This document shows, piece after piece, positions 14,063 through 15,205 of a stretch of DNA of 15,205 bases (position 1 is its first letter; every line of letters begins with the position of its first letter). The DNA lies in contig JAEZQD010000124.1 in the NCBI GenBank assembly GCA_023413185.1, positions 1 to 15,205 of the forward strand, in the 5' to 3' direction. The translations under genes and the position numbers were made by a program. The notes beneath the pieces were generated by a model. It worked only from the letters and a program-made list of their open reading frames with translations, searched no databases and had not been told where the DNA came from. Origin of the DNA: Bacillota bacterium. GTDB taxonomy: Bacteria; Bacillota; Clostridia; Oscillospirales; Ruminococcaceae.

Positions 14063-14920
14063 ATGACAATGCGACCAAACAAGCTTCATCTTTCTATTTT
14101 TATAGTCGTTACGCTGCTGAGCGGTTGGCTTGGTGTAGGGGTTGATTCCTTACTCAAAGATAGGGCACAAGAAGAATCGTTGGGGATGCTCATATGGCTT
14201 GTGCTTCCCCTGTTTACAGCAATTATTCTCAGAACCATCGCACGGGACTGGAAGGGTTTTGGATTAGCCCCCAATTTCAAGGGCAACGCGAAATGGTATC
14301 TGACCGCAGTGTTTATCTATCCTTGTGTAACATTGATAATGATAGCGGTGGCATCAATGCTGGGCTGCATCAATTGGCCCACATTCCAAGCCGATACCTT
14401 TCTTTCTCTAGCCGTTACCTCGATGATAATCAACCTTTTCAAAAACATCTTTGAAGAGTTTTCCTGGCGCGGATATCTGACGCCGTCGCTATTGTCACTT
14501 AAACTAAACGACTGGCTGGTTTATCTTATTTCAGGGCTTGTGTGGTCATTGTGGCATGCAGCGTACTACCTCGTATTCTTGCCAGACAGCTATTTTGAAA
14601 CAATATCGAGAATTGGCATGGTTTTGATTGGATGTGTTCTGATGACCTGCTGGACAATGATGTTTGTTGAAATGTACAGACTCACGAAATCCGTATGGCC
14701 GTGTCTACTAATGCATGCCGTAGAGGATGCTGTCCCCACAGTTTTAGTTGCCACAGGCGGATTCGTTACCTTTACAAAAGGTTCGGATGCTTGGCTGAAT
14801 CCCATACACGGAATAGCAGCTACCGTGCTTTTTCTGGCGGTCGGTTTTGTTTTAAGAACCATTCGAATAAAAAAGGAGCATGCGGACGCTTTGAAATCGC
14901 CTGTGCATGCAAGCACGTAA
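14063..14920 (+). CDS. CPBP-family intramembrane glutamic endopeptidase (CAAX protease-like)
   Basis: This 285-residue membrane protein has about seven or eight hydrophobic segments. It carries the three motifs of the CPBP (Abi/CaaX, Rce1-like) family: EEFSWRGYL (131-139, EExxxR with E131, E132 and R136), WSLWHA (161-166, H165 as the second motif) and HAVED (218-222, H218 with D222 in the usual Asn/Asp position). The catalytic set therefore appears intact. Family members cleave proteins in the membrane; in Gram-positives many are linked to bacteriocin maturation or immunity. No bacteriocin precursor is visible here, so the substrate is unknown. It follows the TetR gene by two bases, with AGGCGGAG about ten bases before the ATG, and is closed by a terminator. 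A second in-frame ATG lies two codons in. Confidence 0.9.
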   Translation: MTMRPNKLHLSIFIVVTLLSGWLGVGVDSLLKDRAQEESLGMLIWLVLPLFTAIILRTIARDWKGFGLAPNFKGNAKWYLTAVFIYPCVTLIMIAVASMLGCINWPTFQADTFLSLAVTSMIINLFKNIFEEFSWRGYLTPSLLSLKLNDWLVYLISGLVWSLWHAAYYLVFLPDSYFETISRIGMVLIGCVLMTCWTMMFVEMYRLTKSVWPCLLMHAVEDAVPTVLVATGGFVTFTKGSDAWLNPIHGIAATVLFLAVGFVLRTIRIKKEHADALKSPVHAST

Positions 14921-14945
14921 CAGCATGATCTTGGCTAATTAATAA

Positions 14946-14987
14946 AATCCGGCAGACCTGTACCAAAGCGTACCGGTTTGCCGGTTT
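14946..14987 (+). terminator. Terminator of the TetR/CPBP operon
   Basis: The arms 14946-14963 and 14970-14987 pair over 18 positions with two mismatches and one G-T pair around the loop CAAAGC, followed by TTTATATTTA. It is 26 bases after the CPBP stop. Confidence 0.85.
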
Positions 14988-15064
14988 ATATTTAGCAATC
15001 GGTCTCGAGTGACATTGACGTGTTCGGATATAACCGCACCGCCCAAAAAACAAGCGTAAAACTA

Positions 15065-15093
15065 TTGACTGAAACCCGCAAATATGTTATCAT
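15065..15093 (+). promoter_or_regulatory. Promoter of the tRNA-Ser gene
   Basis: TTGACT (15065-15070) and TATCAT (15088-15093) are 17 bases apart. The transcript would start about ten bases before the mature 5' end. Confidence 0.7.
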
Positions 15094-15109
15094 ATGATGC
15101 GTCACAGTT

Positions 15110-15196
15110 GGAGAGGTGTCCGAGTGGTTTATGGAGCTGGTCTTGAAAACCAGTGATTCGAAAGAACCAAGGGTTCGAATCCCTTCCTCTCCGCCA
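15110..15196 (+). tRNA. tRNA-Ser (anticodon UGA)
   Basis: The acceptor arms GGAGAGG (15110-15116) and CCTCTCC (15186-15192) pair completely. The discriminator base is G15193, and CCA (15194-15196) is encoded. The anticodon stem CTGGT/ACCAG encloses CTTGAAA, giving anticodon TGA at 15144-15146, which reads UCN serine codons. The T-arm is AAGGG-TTCGAAT-CCCTT (15169-15185). The long variable arm between 15154 and 15168 is typical of serine tRNAs. Confidence 0.97.
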
Positions 15197-15205
15197 ACGC
15201 CGATT

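Noticed and set aside
15110..15196. Integration site (attL/attR) at the tRNA-Ser 3' end
   Set aside because: No second copy of the tRNA 3' end and no integrase gene lie in the window.

Overview
The window looks like a chromosomal segment of a Gram-positive anaerobe of the class Clostridia. The basis is its protein families, strong AGGAGG-type ribosome binding sites, TTGACA/TATAAT-type promoters and compact Rho-independent terminators. Base composition is mid-GC, with AT-rich intergenic regions and a more AT-rich right end. The species assignment is inference; the gene content is read directly.

Layout. At 2-854 (+) lie the 3' end of a TtcA-like tRNA thiolation gene and an Rrf2-family regulator without cluster cysteines (CymR-like), closed by a bidirectional terminator. 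At 973-3595 (-) is a likely operon of a three-part PlsC-type acyltransferase (acyltransferase, zinc ribbon, beta-rich C-terminal domain) followed by a Na+/glutamate symporter. A 426-base divergent intergenic region carries a strong plus-strand promoter and a structured leader. It is followed at 4022-6339 (+) by two tightly spaced PLP enzymes, a MetB/MetC-type trans-sulfuration enzyme and a PatB/MalY-type C-S lyase. The stop codon of the second lies in the loop of a terminator shared with the converging gene at 6366-8699 (-). That gene encodes a membrane-bound sensor with a degenerate GGDEF and an intact EAL domain, probably a c-di-GMP phosphodiesterase.

At 8884-12901 (-) is a complete potABCD polyamine ABC transporter operon. 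Its substrate-binding protein has a signal peptide with no lipobox and a C-terminal transmembrane anchor. Its promoter is about 210 bases upstream of potA, and the leader between them has several perfect pairings, some mutually exclusive. At 13482-14920 (+) a TetR regulator and a CPBP-family intramembrane protease form a two-gene operon whose promoter overlaps a 31-base near-perfect palindrome. The window ends with a tRNA-Ser(UGA) gene with its own promoter and encoded CCA.

Functional themes. The left half centres on sulfur and amino-acid metabolism: tRNA thiolation, a CymR-like regulator, cystathionine/cysteine C-S chemistry and glutamate uptake. The right half centres on polyamine import and a self-regulated membrane protease unit. 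I see no mobile elements, CRISPR array or rRNA. The most unusual items are the potABCD leader RNA, the C-terminally anchored PotD, the PlsC fusion and the TetR/CPBP unit with its palindrome.
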